From Synchiropus splendidus (taxonomy: Eukaryota > Chordata > Actinopteri > Syngnathiformes > Callionymidae), in the NCBI RefSeq assembly GCF_027744825.2, contig NC_071334.1, forward strand, positions 2,886,437-2,950,436: DNA of 64,000 nt, in the 5' to 3' direction. This document shows, one piece after another, positions 56,901 through 63,943 of the stretch. Positions within the stretch are counted from its first letter, which is position 1. Every line of letters begins with the position of its first letter. The notes below the pieces were generated by a model, which was given only the letters and a program-made list of their open reading frames with translations, searched no databases and was not told the DNA's origin. The translations under genes were made by a program, and so were the position numbers.

Positions 56901-58722
56901 TTTTATTGATTCTAACTGAGTCTAAAACTGAAAATTGGCAGCACGTGACCACAAAGTTGTTGTCTGAAAATGAATTTATCAAATGTCTAGTAAACAAAAA
57001 AAATTAATTCAATTTAATAAATATGTAAAATATTTTGAAAACAGGAAGAAGAATTATTTCCACGACAATACAAGTAGATAATTACAAACAATTGGGATAA
57101 ATAAAACAATAATTCAGCGTTATTATTATTATTATTATTGTCATGATTTTGAAAGTCACTAGTGTGCGCCCACTGACCCCGGGAGCCCCCCGGCTTCCAT
57201 CACGTTAGCCAGCGTGACATCGTTGGACCAGACGTCGTACTGCCACTTCCTCAGACCCAGGACTCCACACAGCACCCGCCCGGTGTGCAGACCCACGCGC
57301 ATGTTCAGGTCGACTTCTGTAGCTTCCACCACCGACCTGCAGGGGGAGCACAAGACAACTCACTCCAAGAGATGGCTGAGCTGTGTGAGACATGGCTGCC
57401 TTTCCCTCCACCTGTGGGATGTTTTGGGGCACTGAAGTAACAGAGTTTACTTGGATCAAATATTACCGATGGCGTCTTTCAGGGTGTTTAGATCAGTGTT
57501 TTTTCAACCGTTTTCAAGCCACAGCTCACTCCACTCAATGAAAAAATCCCAAGGCACATCACCAGAGGAACCTCGGCCAAAGCGCAACTGTGCTCAGTTG
57601 AAAGCCCTGGAGAAACTTTCTTTTCATTTGTGAAAATATTTAGCTACTGACACTCGACACTCACACACGTTTCTGTTTAAAACTGTCTCCAGAAAGGGGC
57701 GGGCCATACGGCAAAGTCATATCATGTTAAATAACTCATGATTTTATTCTAGTTCGAGGAGTTTCCAGACAAAATCTTTATCATTCTTTGCCTCAACTTG
57801 CTTCATCACAACAATTATTCTTTGTCTCTTCACATTTTGGAGCAAATTTGTTTGGTTCTGCATTTACTTTTCGTCCCACTTTTAAACCTGCTGAGCAAAC
57901 TTTGAGTGTCAGTAATGTCTAGATGGGAGACGTCACATTAGCCGGGAGCTCTGTTAGCACTGCGCGTCGCGGGTCCATTCTTCTGTGGTGACGGTGTTGG
58001 ACCGGCTTCTTGGCTCTGAGCGTGTAAGGGACGAGGAGTGCCACCCTCAGCTCTGCTGCGACTGATCGACGAATCAATGCATCAGCATGGATCTAGAGAA
58101 AGTGTCATCTCCTCCCATTGGGAGATGGTCAACACATTGTATTTGTTGATGACGCCATGCATCATGTCGTCCACCTCTGTCTCCGGACAAATAAAGTGGA
58201 ACTGGATCATTTTCCACGGCTCACCTGACCCTCGCTCACGGCACACCGGTTGAAAAACTCTGGGTTAGAGCATCAGCTCTCCAGAGACAAATCTGATTCC
58301 CACGAATGTCATGTTTCACCTCTGGTCAGCTTCACACTCACTGCAGATTATATATGTAGGAGCATAAAAGTGCTGCGCAGCAGGACAGTTTTCTCCTTTA
58401 CGGATGGCTGCACTGAGCGGTTCGCCAGCAGGAGGTCGGACTCTTCACAGCAAGACGGAGGGGAGCAGAGTCTGCCTGTGTTTACATGGTGTGTGACGCA
58501 AACACATGCACACGAAGGAGGGGATGTGCATCTGTCCTCTGCAATAATGGCTGCAGCTTCCAATATATAAATAGAAATAGAAATATAAACTCACGCAATG
58601 GTGTCAATCATGTCCAGGCCCATCTCCACGCAGCAGTGGGCGTGGTCAGCTTTGGGCTGGGTCAGCCCAGACACGCAGTAGTAACAGTCTCCCAGGATCT
58701 TGATCCGCCGGCAGTGGTTCTC
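35264..58722 (-). CDS. adcy1: adcy1 (adenylyl cyclase type 1), partial: last 16 coding exons
   Basis: A membrane enzyme that converts ATP to cAMP and is activated by Ca2+/calmodulin and by G-alpha-s; it is mainly neuronal and takes part in synaptic plasticity. Sixteen exons join in frame into 788 codons including stop. They cover the second half of catalytic domain C1a ([37 protein letters not shown]), C1b with the calmodulin-binding helix ([15 protein letters not shown]), TM helices 7-12, C2a ([38 protein letters not shown]) and a short C-tail. Human ADCY1 is 1,119 residues, so about 330 residues, including TM1-6 and the first C1a metal-binding aspartate, lie right of the window. C2a residues for forskolin/ATP binding (K of EKIKTIG, D of YDIWGN, N of TVN, R of ASRM) are intact. 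The intron at 47,573-56,543 hosts the Ig gene cluster. Assignment to adcy1 rather than adcy8 rests on near-identity with human ADCY1 and on synteny with igfbp1/3. Confidence 0.95.
35645..35659 (+). promoter_or_regulatory. Candidate CTCF site in the last adcy1 intron
   Basis: CCACTAGGGGGCGCC fits the CTCF core consensus CCASYAGRKGGCR at every position. Similar strings occur at 38,021-38,034 (+) and 38,393-38,406 (-). Occupancy is unknown. Confidence 0.4.
35838..35962 (-). CDS. adcy1: adcy1 exon, C2a ([15 protein letters not shown])
   Basis: 125 bp, with acceptor TGTGTGAAG and donor GTAGAG. It reads [20 protein letters not shown], then [21 protein letters not shown], identical to mammalian ADCY1 except K for R near the end. 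It contains the Asp, Asn and Arg that position ATP and the transition state. Confidence 0.95.
37123..37237 (-). CDS. adcy1: adcy1 exon, C2a ([20 protein letters not shown])
   Basis: 115 bp with donor GTGAGC. It runs [20 protein letters not shown] to NDFVLRV plus one base of the next Gly codon. A bi-allelic insertion is not suggested; length and phase equal human. Confidence 0.95.
37314..37412 (-). CDS. adcy1: adcy1 exon, C2a ([12 protein letters not shown])
   Basis: 99 bp in phase 0. It reads [20 protein letters not shown], then [13 protein letters not shown]. It contains the lysine that recognises the adenine ring. Confidence 0.95.
37485..37631 (-). CDS. adcy1: adcy1 exon, C2a ([20 protein letters not shown])
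   Basis: 147 bp in phase 0. It starts [20 protein letters not shown] and ends IIADFDE. The donor GTCTGC is non-optimal but has GT. The sequence is nearly identical to human. Confidence 0.95.
37831..37947 (-). CDS. adcy1: adcy1 exon, start of C2a
   Basis: 117 bp, 39 codons in phase 0. It reads [20 protein letters not shown], then [19 protein letters not shown]. The donor GTGAGC is followed in the intron by a (CAG/CTG) run of about eight units at 37,803-37,827. Confidence 0.95.
38021..38034 (+). promoter_or_regulatory. Candidate CTCF site
   Basis: CCACTAGAGGGCGG matches the CTCF core on the plus strand, 74 bp upstream (in adcy1 sense) of the exon at 37,831-37,947. Confidence 0.35.
38393..38406 (-). 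promoter_or_regulatory. Candidate CTCF site, opposite orientation
   Basis: CCACCAGAGGGCGC on the minus strand. An 18-bp identical string, CGCCCTCTGGTGGACACT, also occurs at about 25,734-25,751. Confidence 0.35.
38590..38716 (-). CDS. adcy1: adcy1 exon, TM12 and entry to C2
   Basis: 127 bp, with acceptor GTGTTCCAG and donor GTGGGT. It reads [20 protein letters not shown], then [20 protein letters not shown] and TQ. It covers the last membrane helix and the conserved RLDYLWA segment. Confidence 0.93.
39633..39898 (-). CDS. adcy1: adcy1 exon, extracellular loop and TM10-11
   Basis: 266 bp from [18 protein letters not shown] to [20 protein letters not shown], then [20 protein letters not shown] and ends SGYRQAVG. 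Two N-glycosylation sequons (NRS, NIT) lie in the predicted extracellular loop, where ADCY1 is known to be glycosylated. This is the most diverged exon, as expected for the loop. Confidence 0.9.
40805..40894 (-). CDS. adcy1: adcy1 exon, TM9
   Basis: 90 bp in phase 0. It reads [20 protein letters not shown], then [10 protein letters not shown], matching human CFPGCLTIQIRTVLCIFIVV. The donor is GTGAGT. Confidence 0.92.
41031..41115 (-). CDS. adcy1: adcy1 exon, TM8
   Basis: 85 bp, with acceptor TCGCTCCTCAG and donor GTACAG. It reads [20 protein letters not shown], then YLHLTSVQ. Confidence 0.92.
41547..41644 (-). CDS. adcy1: adcy1 exon, TM7
   Basis: 98 bp, with acceptor CTCTTTCAG and donor GTCAGT. 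It reads [20 protein letters not shown], then [13 protein letters not shown], with the last Gln codon split across the intron. A downstream GT (GTACAC) would break the frame and was not used. Confidence 0.9.
41911..41987 (+). repeat. Two adjacent (CA)n microsatellites
   Basis: (CA)14 at 41,911-41,938 and (CA)~12 at 41,963-41,987, separated by a short unique segment, in an adcy1 intron. Confidence 0.93.
42571..42765 (-). CDS. adcy1: adcy1 exon, C1b to TM7 linker
   Basis: 195 bp, 65 codons in phase 0. It reads [20 protein letters not shown], then [16 protein letters not shown], then [25 protein letters not shown] and RVNRYI.RL.EARQTE are invariant with human ADCY1; the ends are diverged. Confidence 0.93.
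43033..43626 (+). mobile_element. Internally deleted Tc1/mariner element
   Basis: It is flanked by TA dinucleotides (43,031-43,032 and 43,627-43,628). The left inverted repeat starts CAGTGAGGAAGAATTTGAAC and includes GGTGCATGTCCACTGTGAG and AAATAAGTATTTGAACACC. The right repeat mirrors it (CTCACAGTGGACATGCACC). Full-length relatives are ~1.2-1.3 kb; here most of the transposase is gone. Confidence 0.85.
43329..43440 (+). pseudogene. Tc1 transposase C-terminal remnant
   Basis: Between the Tc1 inverted repeats the plus strand reads [13 protein letters not shown], then [20 protein letters not shown], which fits the C-terminus of fish Tc1 transposases (LEKI...CANL...YRKRLTSVI). The catalytic DDE region is deleted. 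Confidence 0.75.
44285..44563 (+). mobile_element. 3' end of a teleost non-LTR retrotransposon
   Basis: Carries the common fish element's terminal landmarks: ATGAGTTTCCTCTGCAGGGT, GAGACAGCTGAGTTGGCTCG, GAGGTGTTCC, then CTGCCTCCGCGACCCTGCCC and GGATAAGCGG. The reading frame is broken. It is the same family as 31,144-31,510, inverted. Confidence 0.7.
44564..44950 (+). repeat. (GGAA/GGAT)n microsatellite
   Basis: About 390 bp of GGAAGGAAGGAT-type tetramers that start directly after the retrotransposon's AAGCGG(G)AGAAGAA terminus. Such elements end in short ATGG-type repeats, so the array probably grew from the element's tail. Confidence 0.95.
47417..47572 (-). CDS. adcy1: adcy1 exon, C1b calmodulin-binding region
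   Basis: 156 bp, 52 codons in phase 0, with acceptor GTCCACAG and donor GTGTGT. It reads [20 protein letters not shown], then [20 protein letters not shown], then [12 protein letters not shown]. The [15 protein letters not shown] segment is the known calmodulin-binding helix of ADCY1. It is the first exon after the intron hosting the Ig genes. Confidence 0.96.
48200..48620 (-). pseudogene. Ig-domain gene relic D (domain 3 end and domain 4 only)
   Basis: The minus strand matches genes A and C from the end of domain 3 ([13 protein letters not shown], then VCPEPE) through domain 4 ([19 protein letters not shown] in a shifted frame). It has an in-frame TAA right after TFEP, a TGA in the next segment and further frame damage. 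Domains 1-2 are absent: directly upstream (48,590-48,700) lies the shared 5'-flank sequence instead. GLHTFEP resembles gene C (GLYTFEP), not gene A (DMYICSH), so D and C share a more recent ancestor. Confidence 0.8.
49187..49204 (-). other. Poly(A) tract downstream of Ig gene C
   Basis: 18 A on the coding strand, ~130 bp after the stop. Gene A has a shorter A7 run at the homologous place (52,950-52,956). This fits an ancestral retroposed poly(A) tail. Confidence 0.6.
49335..50501 (-). CDS. Intronless secreted four-Ig-domain protein (gene C)
   Basis: A single ORF of 388 codons plus stop; I do not recognise the family. Residues 1-19 form a signal peptide ([19 protein letters not shown]). Four Ig-like domains follow: D1 ~25-105 ([24 protein letters not shown]), D2 ~115-200 ([18 protein letters not shown]), D3 ~212-285 and D4 ~295-375 ([22 protein letters not shown]). 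There is no transmembrane helix or GPI-like tail; it ends EAHLQV, so secretion is predicted. Nine N-glycosylation sequons support extracellular life. D3 has lost both canonical cysteines (LELNSSG; LYTFEP), while gene A keeps them. Typical Ig genes put the signal peptide and each domain in separate exons, so the single exon suggests a retrogene. A GATAAA TATA-like box lies ~40 bp upstream (50,540-50,545). It sits inside an adcy1 intron on the same strand. A role in immune recognition is inference only. Confidence 0.82.
   Translation of the reverse strand: MAVAAEVMLVVALISNVHAQVLQKAGFSHGFTLDKTADFCSISRWTGEEMELLWNSSMPHDSSLVREASYRISNLKVSDSGQYLEQCWTQRNLTHERNSTLLVCDTRNMSHQRFSLDVGQTVELTCDSPGPNQSVHWAHEYWNPKGTNKYLAPIDDDDFPGNKLELAKEESSLLLTANRPLGYITYYCLEKSHQRCDVLRGFFLNILPEFILRSVGDSLELNSSGISGNQPHVWTLYNTMREERRSHNDTLMFPSLTLKHTGLYTFEPSDYFYEYYYLLVCPEPEPPAVVLFTGGENVTLQCGDWKQTDDVHWLTRSNRTEGRVSHVHQFRHPDNMHLSGVGLVITDVSLKDSGEFWCVVKERSLCVFRSKTLLRFRQVTDGEAHLQV
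50502..50715 (-). promoter_or_regulatory. 5' flank of Ig gene C, near-identical to the flank of gene A
   Basis: The ~210 bp upstream of the ATG match 54,222-54,438 almost base for base, with one 3-bp indel (TCC after CTGCTTC in A) as the only difference I see before about 50,710. It holds the TATA-like GATAAAGC and GAGTGGACTC. A partial, diverged copy lies again at 50,716-50,880. Confidence 0.75.
50795..51190 (-). pseudogene. Ig-domain gene relic B (domain 1 fragment)
   Basis: The minus strand keeps the D1 core: [20 protein letters not shown], then [14 protein letters not shown], then [10 protein letters not shown]. After this the homology stops and 5'-flank-like sequence follows (50,800-50,880). 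The signal-peptide part ([11 protein letters not shown]) is followed by a TAG. A ~30-bp piece at about 51,113-51,143 (TTCATCCTGGACAAAACAGC on the plus strand) is inverted relative to genes A and C. It lacks D2-D4 and cannot encode the full protein. Confidence 0.8.
51528..51990. mobile_element. Foldback MITE between Ig gene A and relic B
   Basis: Arms of ~130 bp are inverted: left CTGGAAATTCCATTGCACAT, then ACTGGTAAGCACATGCGTAC; right, reversed, CTGGAAATTCC, then ACTGGTAAGCGCATGCGTCC. Both arms then run into TTTTTACT and TTAACTTAAAATAG. There is a unique core of ~170 bp and no transposase. Confidence 0.75.
52950..52985 (-). terminator. Poly(A) signal and A-tract after Ig gene A
   Basis: On the coding strand AATAAA (52,978-52,983) lies ~70 bp after the stop, and 22 nt further is AAAAAAA (52,950-52,956). 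This spacing is that of a cleavage signal followed by a retroposed poly(A) tail. It may also serve as the gene's own 3' end. Confidence 0.55.
53052..54221 (-). CDS. Intronless secreted four-Ig-domain protein (gene A)
   Basis: 389 codons plus stop in one exon; a paralogue of gene C in tandem. The signal peptide is [19 protein letters not shown]. Ig-like domains: D1 ([25 protein letters not shown]), D2 ([21 protein letters not shown]), D3 ([21 protein letters not shown]) and D4 ([23 protein letters not shown]). Unlike gene C, D3 keeps both cysteines. There are seven N-glycosylation sequons, no transmembrane segment, and the end is GKATMQV. By eye the signal peptide plus D1 are ~88% identical to gene C, while D2-D4 fall to well below that (roughly 55-60%). 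The 5' flank is shared with gene C. The family is unknown to me; the V/C-like layout recalls teleost immune-type receptors, but no specific match can be claimed. Confidence 0.82.
   Translation of the reverse strand: MAVAAEVMLLVALISNIHAQVLQRAGFSHRFFLDKTAEFCSISRWTGEEKELLWNSSMPYDSSLVREASYRISNLKVSDSGQYLEQCWTRGAVTLERNSTLLVCDTQKMSSQNIYPRAGQTLELTCDGVGPNQSVEWAFAYKHFRAKKLELAFVDDETSSLYKLQRAKDGSSLLVTVDAPLGEITYHCLEKSQQRCDFLREYVVYAPQAYILRSPGESLELNCSGIPGNQPRVWTRHRPVTEDEVTDGHTLTLPSLTLNHSDMYICSHGEIYREYYTLMVCPEPEPPAEVLFTAGQNVTLQCGDRKQDRIPWFVRSDRTGGRVSLVHEYVEQDHMYLSSGSLVITNASQKDSGEFWCVVFGDHLCVFMSKTLVKFREPEVGDGKATMQV
54222..54438 (-). promoter_or_regulatory. 5' flank of Ig gene A
   Basis: Near-identical to 50,502-50,715, including the TATA-like GATAAAGC ~40 bp before the ATG. 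The match ends near 54,438 (AAGCAGCAGG versus AAGCAGCCAG). Confidence 0.75.
56544..56685 (-). CDS. adcy1: adcy1 exon, end of C1a
   Basis: 142 bp, with acceptor TGCTCACAG and donor GTAACA. It reads [20 protein letters not shown], then [20 protein letters not shown], then VPSHRRK. A leading base completes a split Gly codon. Confidence 0.95.
57178..57336 (-). CDS. adcy1: adcy1 exon, C1a ([13 protein letters not shown])
   Basis: 159 bp, with acceptor CCCTGCAG and donor GTCAGT. It reads [20 protein letters not shown], then [20 protein letters not shown], then [13 protein letters not shown]. Identical to human apart from two or three residues. Confidence 0.95.
57494..58262. mobile_element. hAT-like non-autonomous element in an adcy1 intron
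   Basis: Ends CAGTGTTTTTTCAACCG and, reversed, CAGAGTTTTTCAACCGG. Flanking octamers GTTTAGAT (57,486-57,493) and GGTTAGAG (58,263-58,270) match at 6 of 8. The ends and AAAATCCCAAGGCACA are typical of a common fish hAT-derived repeat. 769 bp; no transposase seen. Confidence 0.7.
58595..58722 (-). CDS. adcy1: adcy1 exon, C1a ([11 protein letters not shown]), first exon in window
   Basis: 128 bp, with acceptor TTGTGCAG and donor GTGAGT. It reads [20 protein letters not shown], then [20 protein letters not shown], then TIA split. It holds the second metal-coordinating aspartate (LGD) of C1a. The preceding exon, with FADIVGFT, was not found up to 64,000. Confidence 0.95.
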
Positions 58723-59664
58723 CTGCACAAACAAGCAGGACATATTCCTGTATTGCACTGCATGAAGTGTACACCTTCAGACTACACATTTTCAAAATTC
58801 TAGTTACCAAAATGTAGACATTCTGCATCAGTAATGCTACTATTTAGTTGTTATTAAGTGCTGCATATAACCAAGTGAATGCCAGATAATCCTGTGTCAT
58901 TTCCACAGACTACTGGTCCAGAGTACCACGTCACCCTTTATGAGTACCCTGTACTACTCCAGAAACATCGGGTATTTTTGTGGAAGCAGATACAACACAA
59001 CTTTCTCTTTTACTACAGCACCACGTACCATCACTTATACAACAGATAGCAAAAAAAAACAACAAAAAACTATGTTGTAAACTGCTACCGAAGCGGCATA
59101 CACCACAACATTAGAATCTCACATGTGATAGTACTTCAATGGCTCCAGATGAGAACAGTACTAACCCTTTTGCTCTTCAAGCACAACGTATTGACAGGAA
59201 GGTACCACACTCTGAGAACAAGCAAACGTACCACAGTGGATAAGACAGTACCTTGGAAGCAGCAGATAATACCTCATGATCTGGGCGAACGCATGGGACC
59301 AACTGTTCTAAGAACAGAAACATCCCGATCACAGCGCTTTCACTCAGAGGTTTGAAAATGAAAAGAATGAATATTGACCAGTCCCTGGAGGCTTGAGGCC
59401 ACAAATGCCTGATTTTGCGGCAGATTTGTTTTAAAAATTGCGATCATTTATGTTTCTGGAACAACATGACGGGAAACAAGAACCATTACAAATGGACTTG
59501 TAAAAAAAACCAGTGTTAGTTTCCAGCCAAAAAAAAAGTTCCAGGCTGCAATGATTTTAAGAAAATGTTTTCAAAAACAATGCTGGTTTCAAGTGCAAAG
59601 AACACACACACAAAATAAATGAATAAATATGCATGCTAAATAAAAAATGATGATTAAAATAAGT

Positions 59665-59835
59665 CCATCTTTTATGATGATTGTTTCCCGACTGACAGTG
59701 TATCGTGAGCACTTGTTCCGGAGCTTCTCAGAAGGGCGGAGCCTGGCGGAGGTTTGGATGGGTGGAGTCTGAGAGGTAAAGGTGTGTGTGAGTGGCTCAT
59801 TCAAACAGTAGCTGCTGATCTGTTCCACAGGGTCG
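59665..59835 (-). repeat. Dispersed repeat, inverted copy of 2,085-2,240
   Basis: On the minus strand CTGTGGAACAGATCAGCAGC, then TACTGTTTGAATGAGCC and TCAGACTCC match the plus strand near 2,085-2,150. Downstream GGCTCCGCCC and a TAAGTCCAT string are also shared. Family not identified. Confidence 0.65.
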
Positions 59836-60655
59836 GGATGTCGGGACAACCTGGAGAGAGATGGATCTGGCAGCCATGTTTCTTTACGTCCGCCCCGTAT
59901 AGTGTTCGGGTGACGCTGCACTCGTCGGACATTTAGGATTCAGGATCCTTCACGTCTGAATTGCGGCCCTTGGTGGCAATATTTGTGGGCAGATGTGAGT
60001 GTTTGGTATCGCACATGACTTCAATAAGGAGGAAGGGAATAAGATGCTGCACATGCCATGTTGCGGGGCGAAGGGAGACTCATGTGATGGGTGGATTTGG
60101 TGGGAAAGTCGCTGTGATTGAGCAAGACTGCAGTGTCCTGGAGGGACTGGTAGACCATCATATACTGGACAGCTCTTCTCTTATAGACTGGTAAGGAGAA
60201 AGACCTGGATCTTTCATCATGCCAAGTTATATCAGGCTTCTTGCCCTCTTTGAAAAATCTGCGGAAAATTCTATCCAAATCTGTGCATAACTTTTGAAGG
60301 TACTTTGAACACAGATGAACACCATGGAAAACAATACCACCTTGGCAGAGGCGTCATGATTATTAGCACGATTTTGTGTGAGATTTATGTGCCTTAGTGC
60401 TCATGAACCACACAGAAACAGCACAGTACAAGGAGCACAATTGCAGCACCAGACCAAACCAAATACAAGCTGAGCCACGACAGGGGCAACGTGCTTCTAG
60501 AAAAGCCCCATGTAGGAGCGGAAACGTGATGACAGCGCTGAGCGCGTTGCTCTGCATCAGCTACTCCCACGTTGGCACATAAACGTGAGCGTGCACATCG
60601 TTGGTGCAACTTTAATTGGTCTGACATGCTCTTGAAGTAGAATGCCACCCACAGA

Positions 60656-60680
60656 CACACACACACACACACACACACAT
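60656..60680 (+). repeat. (CA)n microsatellite
   Basis: About 12 CA units. Confidence 0.93.
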
Positions 60681-61363
60681 CAGCCATTTGTCACACAATA
60701 AGCAGCAACTCCATGACTGCGCGACAACAACACACCAATGCAGGACAACTGAAGCAGCCCGGCTGCAGCTTACACACAGGTGAACTGAGCAGAGGCTGGA
60801 CGGACACACACACACCTAAGAAGACTCATGGTAACTGCAGGCGAGGAACAGGAGGAGGAGGAGGAGATGAGAGGAGACGTGCTGCTCTGGATTTCTGCTC
60901 ACGGGAGCAGAAAGATCCTGGCGTGGGAGGATATGAGATTCCAGAATGTGCATGATTATGTGTGTGTGTGTAATCAGAGAGCAGGAGAAACATCAGCTCA
61001 CAGCAAACATCCCCTGCTTCCATGTGTGTTCTGCAAACACCTGGGCTGCACTCTGTCCTCCATTCATCAGTGCAGTTTGCTGCGTGCAGCTGTGTATTTG
61101 TGCGAACGAAACGTATCCATGTATTTAGTGTCTGTTCCTTGTGTGTATTTTAGCGTTTGACAACCTGCTGTTTTTATTCAACATACAGCTAAAGGTGGGT
61201 GCGGTATAGAAAATTCCCACAGTCCTGAACGCACCATGCGTCCGAGAGGTGTCGCTCTGCACTTTATCCCAGAGAACGAACGAGAGAAAAGAAGAAAAGC
61301 AGCGAATGCAAGTCAAAACTATAACGTGCGTGGTCCCGCAGACCGTCCCGTGTAAAAGAAAAA

Positions 61364-61910
61364 TACCGTAGTTCACGGACCATAAGCAGCGACGTTTTTC
61401 TCGTGGTCTGCACCCTGGAGCTCATACAAAGGCTAATATATGGATTCTTAGAGGCTAAAGAGCGTCAAGCTGCCAAAGTATTGATCCTCGCCACAACAAA
61501 CCCATGACATCACAGATGTTGTATTGACCTTTAAGCGCTGAAAATGCGCTGTTTTCGCCCGCAAGTCCGAAGCCCCGGCCACAGAGCCGATCTCCTGGAG
61601 GAGCGGAGACGAGAAGCAGCAGCTGAGACCGGCTGTGGTGTCGAAACTTGGGACACATTTTGAGCGCTTTAATGTCAATAACAGATGTGAGGAGTTGATG
61701 ATTCCAGTTCAGATCATTGGCCAGTTTGTTTCCAAACTAGTTTAGAACTGATCCTCCTGCATTTTTAAGCCAGGTGCACCACTGACCTTTCTACGGCGCC
61801 GGCAACACCACAGCACCTGCGGCTTATGTATAAACAACATCTCTTTTTCCTGTTAGCTTTAGTGGTGCGGCTAATATTCTGGTGCACTCTATAGTCTGGG
61901 ATTTATGGTA
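61364..61910. mobile_element. Decayed element with TACCGTA...GGACCATAAGC ends
   Basis: The left end TACCGTAGTTCACGGACCAT and the right end, reversed, TACCATAAATCCCAGACTAT resemble the ends of a very common fish repeat (TACGGTATTTTCCGGACTAT). Internal CTGCGGCTTATGT and GGTGCGGCTAATAT also fit. No coding capacity. Confidence 0.6.
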
Positions 61911-63052
61911 CTTTATTTTCGTCTGATCAGCTCAAACCGGTAGCACCACTAGTTTGATCTACGGTGGCCTGGAGTGAATAAAAAGTCACAATAACAAAGT
62001 ATCCATGAGAAAGTTTTACAGAAGTATCAAACTTCAGTTCTAGATTCATTGAAGCCATGAATAAGCCTGCGGCACAGATGCTTTTACTGCAGCCTAATCT
62101 AAAGGAAAACACGTTATAATCCCCACCACTGACATATAACCGCTAATGTTTGCTAATGTGATGCTAATGTTTCCATAGCTCCAGGTGGAAGTGCGTACAG
62201 CTGGCATTTTATGGTGTGTTTCGTCAAGGTTGTGCAGTCTACTGCGGTGTTCCTTGTGTGAGTTCATTTTTGTGCTCACCTATGAGCTGACGTGTCTTGT
62301 CTGCGGCTTTGGCGGAGTGAGAAATCTGCGACAGCTCAGAAGGACTGCATTTATCCATATGTTCTGACGAAACATGAGAGTCAGTGTGCGCCTGGGAGTG
62401 TGTGTGTCAGGCAGTCAAAGTGGCGTCTCCAGGGAACACACACAGACTCAGCTGCTGTGACGGCGCTCGTTTGAAAGTGATTTTTTCTCTCACTGACTCG
62501 ACGGCGTATAAATCTCAATCAGGATGCAGCTGGAGCGACACACACACACACACGCGCGCGCACGAGAGCCTCATCGGAAGATCTCGATATAATGGCTTAC
62601 TGCACTGATATGCCGCCACACACTGGTGGATCAGGCCTGGCCTCTCTCTTGGCTAAGCTGCCGCTGATGTCTAAGATGAACTCATGAGGGATAATCCTGC
62701 TGATCATGTGACTCACTGGAGCGTGTCTATGTCTATGGTGAAGTGATGACTTCATGAGGAGGCGCTCTAGTGACTCTCAGTCACATCCTTTTTTTTTCTC
62801 CAACAGCTGATAAAGGGCCGGGAAGTCGACCGGAGACCATCAAATAGGTTGCTGCTCGACTTCATCATGACAACAGGATCATCATTTCTGGAAGCTCACA
62901 CAGAGACCAGTGTTCTGCAGCCAAGTGTGACCATTGCCTTCCTCTATGTGAATCGGCATGTACCTTGCAGTTGCGCCCACCACTCATGTGGTGCAGTGTG
63001 TTCTGTCTCACTGTAAACATGCATCATGTTTGACCCCCAAGTGTCTCCTCTG

Positions 63053-63943
63053 AGGCCCATTTATGCTCCCTATAGGCACGAAAATGTACCTCTCCTTTTG
63101 AAGCAACTTTACCGTCACTGATCACCAGTGATGGGGAGATGAGGCGTCATGAAACAGTAGTGCAGGGTTGATGAAACAGTGTCCTCATTTTCAGAGGCCG
63201 CTAGATGGCGCTCTTGGCTCCGAAATTCTGTGAGGTTTCATTGAATAAGTTGTTTATGCCCAAACATGTTAGAGTCGACAGCGCCATCTGGCGGCCTCTG
63301 AAATCCAGCACACGGTTTCATGAAACCTCATCAACCAATCGCTACTGATCACATGCTTCCATACGTTCTTTACCTTGATATTGCTGTTCACCAACATATC
63401 CACCAGGGAGAGCAGCCCAGAATGAAAAGTTTATGATAGCTACAAGCTCCAAAACAAACATGGCGACTGTGGAAGAAGTACTTCAATGCACACGAGACGA
63501 AAACGGGGGCAGTGTCGTAAGAGGCGGTGGTCATCAACGTTACGTACGGACACAGATACGGATGGATGGAGCCTGTATTTCTCCCCGTTTCCACAAAGGT
63601 TACGGATACGGAGGAGTACCACCAGGAATTGTGGTGGGCAGTGTTGCCGTTACTACCCGAGAGAGACACAAAGAAGTCATAACAGTGACAGAAACTCTCC
63701 AGTTGCGATGTATTTAGCCGCCTCAACGACAAGTTAGGTTCGCAATACTTCTTCCGCAGTCGCCATGTTGGTTTTGGAGTTTGTCATTGTCTTAACTTTT
63801 GACTGTGAGCTGCTCCCCCTGGTGGATACACTAATGAACAGCAATGTAATGAACGCATGGAAGCATGTGATCAGCGATGGAAATGCTGTTTGACCACAAA
63901 GAGCGGGTACATTTTGGTACGGAAAGAACGCATAAAGGGGCCT
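63053..63943. mobile_element. Foldback MITE with long inverted arms
   Basis: Left arm from AGGCCCATTTATGCTCCC; right arm reversed from AGGCCCCTTTATGCGTTC. The arms match again at ATGCTTCCATACGTTC versus ATGCTTCCATGCGTTC, then AACATGGCGACTGTGGAAGA versus AACATGGCGACTGCGGAAGA. Each arm is ~190 bp once the nested insertion is removed. The central part is non-coding as far as I can see. Confidence 0.78.
63126..63344. mobile_element. Nested hAT-like MITE with perfect 8-bp target duplication
   Basis: 219 bp, bounded by CTGATCAC at 63,118-63,125 and 63,345-63,352. The inverted ends are CAGTGATGGGGAGATGAGGC and, reversed, TAGCGATTGGTTGATGAGGT, with an inner palindrome (AGAGGCCGCTAGATGGCGCT against AGCGCCATCTGGCGGCCTCT). 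The opposite arm of the host element holds the uninterrupted site CGCTGATCACATGC. Confidence 0.82.
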
